Of a stretch of DNA of 64,000 bases, positions 62,261 to 64,000 are shown in pieces. The position numbers and the translations under genes were made by a program. The notes under the pieces were generated by a model. That model saw only the letters and a list, made by a program, of their open reading frames with translations, ran no database searches and had not been told where the DNA came from. Location of the stretch: contig CAZWDO010000004.1 of NCBI GenBank assembly GCA_964632485.1, forward strand, positions 1 to 64,000, read 5' to 3'. The stretch is from CAZWDO01 sp964632485 [NCBI: uncultured bacterium]. GTDB taxonomy: Bacteria; JAGOEH01. Numbering within the stretch: the stretch's first letter is position 1; each line of letters opens with the position of its first letter.

Positions 62261-64000
62261 ATGGATTCTCTTCTCCATGATTTTATCGCTATCGATATCG
62301 AAACAACAGGCTTGAATCCCGATAAAGACGCTATCATTGAATTAGCGGCTTGCGAATTCCAAGACTGTAAAATTAAGCGAACTTTTTCAACCCTGGTGAA
62401 CCCCAATCGATCCTTGCCGGAAGCTATCACAATCATTACCGGCATTACCGATGACGATTTGCTTGAGGCTCCTACTATCGACTCCGTTTGGAATGATTTT
62501 CTCCAATTCAGCAATAACCAGTCCTGTATTTTTCATAATGCCCCGTTTGATCTCTCTTTTTTAAAAAAAACAGGACTCCGACAGGGAATTCTCTTTAATT
62601 CATCAATAATTATGGATACGCTGATATTGGCCAGAGCCGCCAATCCTTTTCTAAACTCCTATAAACTTTGCGATTTGATTACTGAGATGAAGGTTCCTCC
62701 CATTCCAGAATCGTTCCATCGCGCCGGAGCCGATGCCCTTCAAACCGGGATGCTTTACATATCCATCAATCAGTTTTTGATGACCCAGTCTCTGGAAATA
62801 TTGAACGACCTGGCTAATTTCTTCCGCAATTCCGAATCATTCTATCAAACTTATTTTCGACTGATACTCAAACAGTATCAAACCCAATCCCAGAGCCAAA
62901 GGAAAATTACGCCCTCCCATTCTTACAACCAAATTTTTAAAACAGGTGAGGATTTTACCAAGCCAGATCATATTTATGAAATATTCCGACCCAATGGACT
63001 AATTTCCAACCAGTTACCCGATTATGAGTTTCGTCAATTACAGGAAGATTTGTCAGAATTTATCTATTCAGCGTTTAATGAAGATGCATTTGCAATGGCC
63101 GAAGCCGGAACGGGTACCGGAAAATCATTTGCATATCTGATACCGGCGATTCTATTCGCGCATTCTAATAAAAAAACCGTTTATATAGCGACTCGCACGA
63201 AAAGCTTGCAAGACCAATTATTCTTTAAAGATATTCCGTTTCTGCATGATCTTTTTGGAAATTCATTCCGTGCCGCTCTGCTAAAAGGGAAAAGCAATTA
63301 CGCCTGTCTAAAAAAAGTGGACTTTCTGAAAGAGTATCATTTACTGCGGTTCACCAGTGAGCAGCGCGAACAATTATTACCATTGATCAGCTTTCTCTAT
63401 TGGACCCATACCGGCGACATCTCAGAAATCTATCGAGCCGATCCTGTTAACGCCATTTCACGGGCCATCGGAGCTGAACAGCAGAATTGTTTCCCCACGA
63501 GTTGCCCGTATCGTCAAAAATGTTACTGGTTTAAAATCAGAATGCTGTCCCCACAATCTCAAATTGTAATATTGAATCATTCTTTACTTTTGGCAGACCT
63601 GCAGCATCAAAATGCGGAGGAGACTCCCTACCAATATGTCATCATAGATGAAGCCCATCAATTGGAAAAAAATGCCGCTTCCTATTTTGGGGAATCCCAT
63701 TCACTCGAAGAGCTAACAGATTTTTTTACATATTATTGCCTTCCTTCCCGCCAAAAAGCCACACTCATCACCGGCTTGATCGAATCTGTTAGAAAAAAAG
63801 GGATGCTATCCCCCCATAAAATTGCGGACATGGAAAAACTGCAGAAGCAATTAGAAAATGGCGCAAAAAAATACATGGATAATATTACCCTGCTTTTCGA
63901 TCATTTACGCCACTATATTCGCCAACGGCCCACTCTCAACGATTTCTCCAATAACAGTATCCGGCTCAAGGAAACTTTAATGGATATATCGTCCATCGAT
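62261..64000 (+). CDS. dinG: DnaQ exonuclease-DinG helicase fusion (5' part, runs off the window)
   Basis: 580 codons present; the C-terminus is outside the window. The N-terminal DEDDh exonuclease has AIDIETTGL near residue 10 and the closing HRAGADALQTG. An XPD/DinG-type helicase follows: Walker A AGTGTGKS at about 282-289, iron-sulfur cysteines (YACLKK, then QNCFPTSCPYRQKCYW) and DEAH at 463-466. This exonuclease-helicase layout is known from Firmicutes DinG and some other phyla. It likely unwinds damaged or R-looped DNA. Start: ATG 62261 after AGGGGGGGC. Confidence 0.92.
   Translation, partial: MDSLLHDFIAIDIETTGLNPDKDAIIELAACEFQDCKIKRTFSTLVNPNRSLPEAITIITGITDDDLLEAPTIDSVWNDFLQFSNNQSCIFHNAPFDLSFLKKTGLRQGILFNSSIIMDTLILARAANPFLNSYKLCDLITEMKVPPIPESFHRAGADALQTGMLYISINQFLMTQSLEILNDLANFFRNSESFYQTYFRLILKQYQTQSQSQRKITPSHSYNQIFKTGEDFTKPDHIYEIFRPNGLISNQLPDYEFRQLQEDLSEFIYSAFNEDAFAMAEAGTGTGKSFAYLIPAILFAHSNKKTVYIATRTKSLQDQLFFKDIPFLHDLFGNSFRAALLKGKSNYACLKKVDFLKEYHLLRFTSEQREQLLPLISFLYWTHTGDISEIYRADPVNAISRAIGAEQQNCFPTSCPYRQKCYWFKIRMLSPQSQIVILNHSLLLADLQHQNAEETPYQYVIIDEAHQLEKNAASYFGESHSLEELTDFFTYYCLPSRQKATLITGLIESVRKKGMLSPHKIADMEKLQKQLENGAKKYMDNITLLFDHLRHYIRQRPTLNDFSNNSIRLKETLMDISSID

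Noticed and set aside
1-64000. tRNA or rRNA genes, CRISPR arrays, insertion sequences, prophage or integrase genes
   Set aside because: Intergenic regions were read for TTCGAATCC-type tRNA arms, evenly spaced repeats, transposase frames and terminal inverted repeats; none were found.

Overview
The window reads as a stretch of chromosome from an uncultured or little-studied Gram-negative bacterium of the FCB group. A KSB1/Calditrichota-like lineage fits best, but this is inferred from gene content and not proved. The reasons are: three large secreted proteins with diverged C-terminal sorting-tail modules of the type IX secretion type; a TonB-dependent receptor, lipoproteins and a prolipoprotein transferase, which imply an outer membrane; a split glycine dehydrogenase (GcvPA/GcvPB); and motility genes. 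Promoters are of the TTGACA / TATAAT type, several of them near-perfect, which is unlike the Bacteroidota consensus. Coding density is high. I see no tRNA, rRNA, CRISPR array, insertion sequence or prophage.

Layout. 1-2500: a TonB-dependent receptor broken by a frameshift and a stop codon. 2507-3392 (-): ruvC and a TPR lipoprotein. 3512-7460 (+): a strong promoter with operator-like direct repeats, then a tight operon of rlpA, a histidine phosphatase, a YciB-Nudix fusion and a UmuC-type polymerase. 7461-7993: decayed DNA. 7994-13952 (-): glutamate synthase gltB-gltD. 14229-20519 (-): gcvPA-gcvPB-lgt-tsaC/sua5-PBP1A. 20610-28413 (-): a run from a PilM-like protein through rsmD and coaD to fapA, motA, motB, a PilZ protein, a TPR protein and a large lipoprotein. 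28665-30658: a pseudopilin (-) divergent from cheD-HDOD (+). 30618-35094 (-): alaS behind a long leader, preceded by a flippase gene and a small anchored protein gene.

35266-37804 (+): an envelope operon with a TPR protein, a SpoIID/LytB protein and a SPOR lipoprotein. A compact, highly structured intergenic RNA candidate follows (37811-37939). 37996-51295 is a block of exported proteins (M14 carboxypeptidase, lipoproteins, YCF48-like beta-propeller, S8 subtilase, glycoside-hydrolase-like lipoprotein), interrupted at 40941-44517 by ctpA, a PTS EIIA-like gene and pepD on the other strand. 52032-58232 (+) is a near-complete shikimate/aromatic operon: aroF, a fused aroE-aroK, aroA, aroC, pheA and tyrA. 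The end holds an isolated leuB (-), a YhiN-type flavoprotein, a class II aldolase and the first 580 codons of a DnaQ-DinG exonuclease-helicase, cut by the window edge.

Functionally the window mixes housekeeping (nitrogen assimilation, glycine cleavage, aromatic amino acids, translation) with envelope biogenesis (peptidoglycan synthesis and remodelling, lipoprotein maturation), c-di-GMP-linked motility and protein secretion. The most unusual items are the structured RNA before the M14 peptidase gene, the YciB-Nudix fusion, the orphan PilM-like gene with a tiny membrane partner, the pseudopilin with an aberrant processing site and the structured alaS leader.
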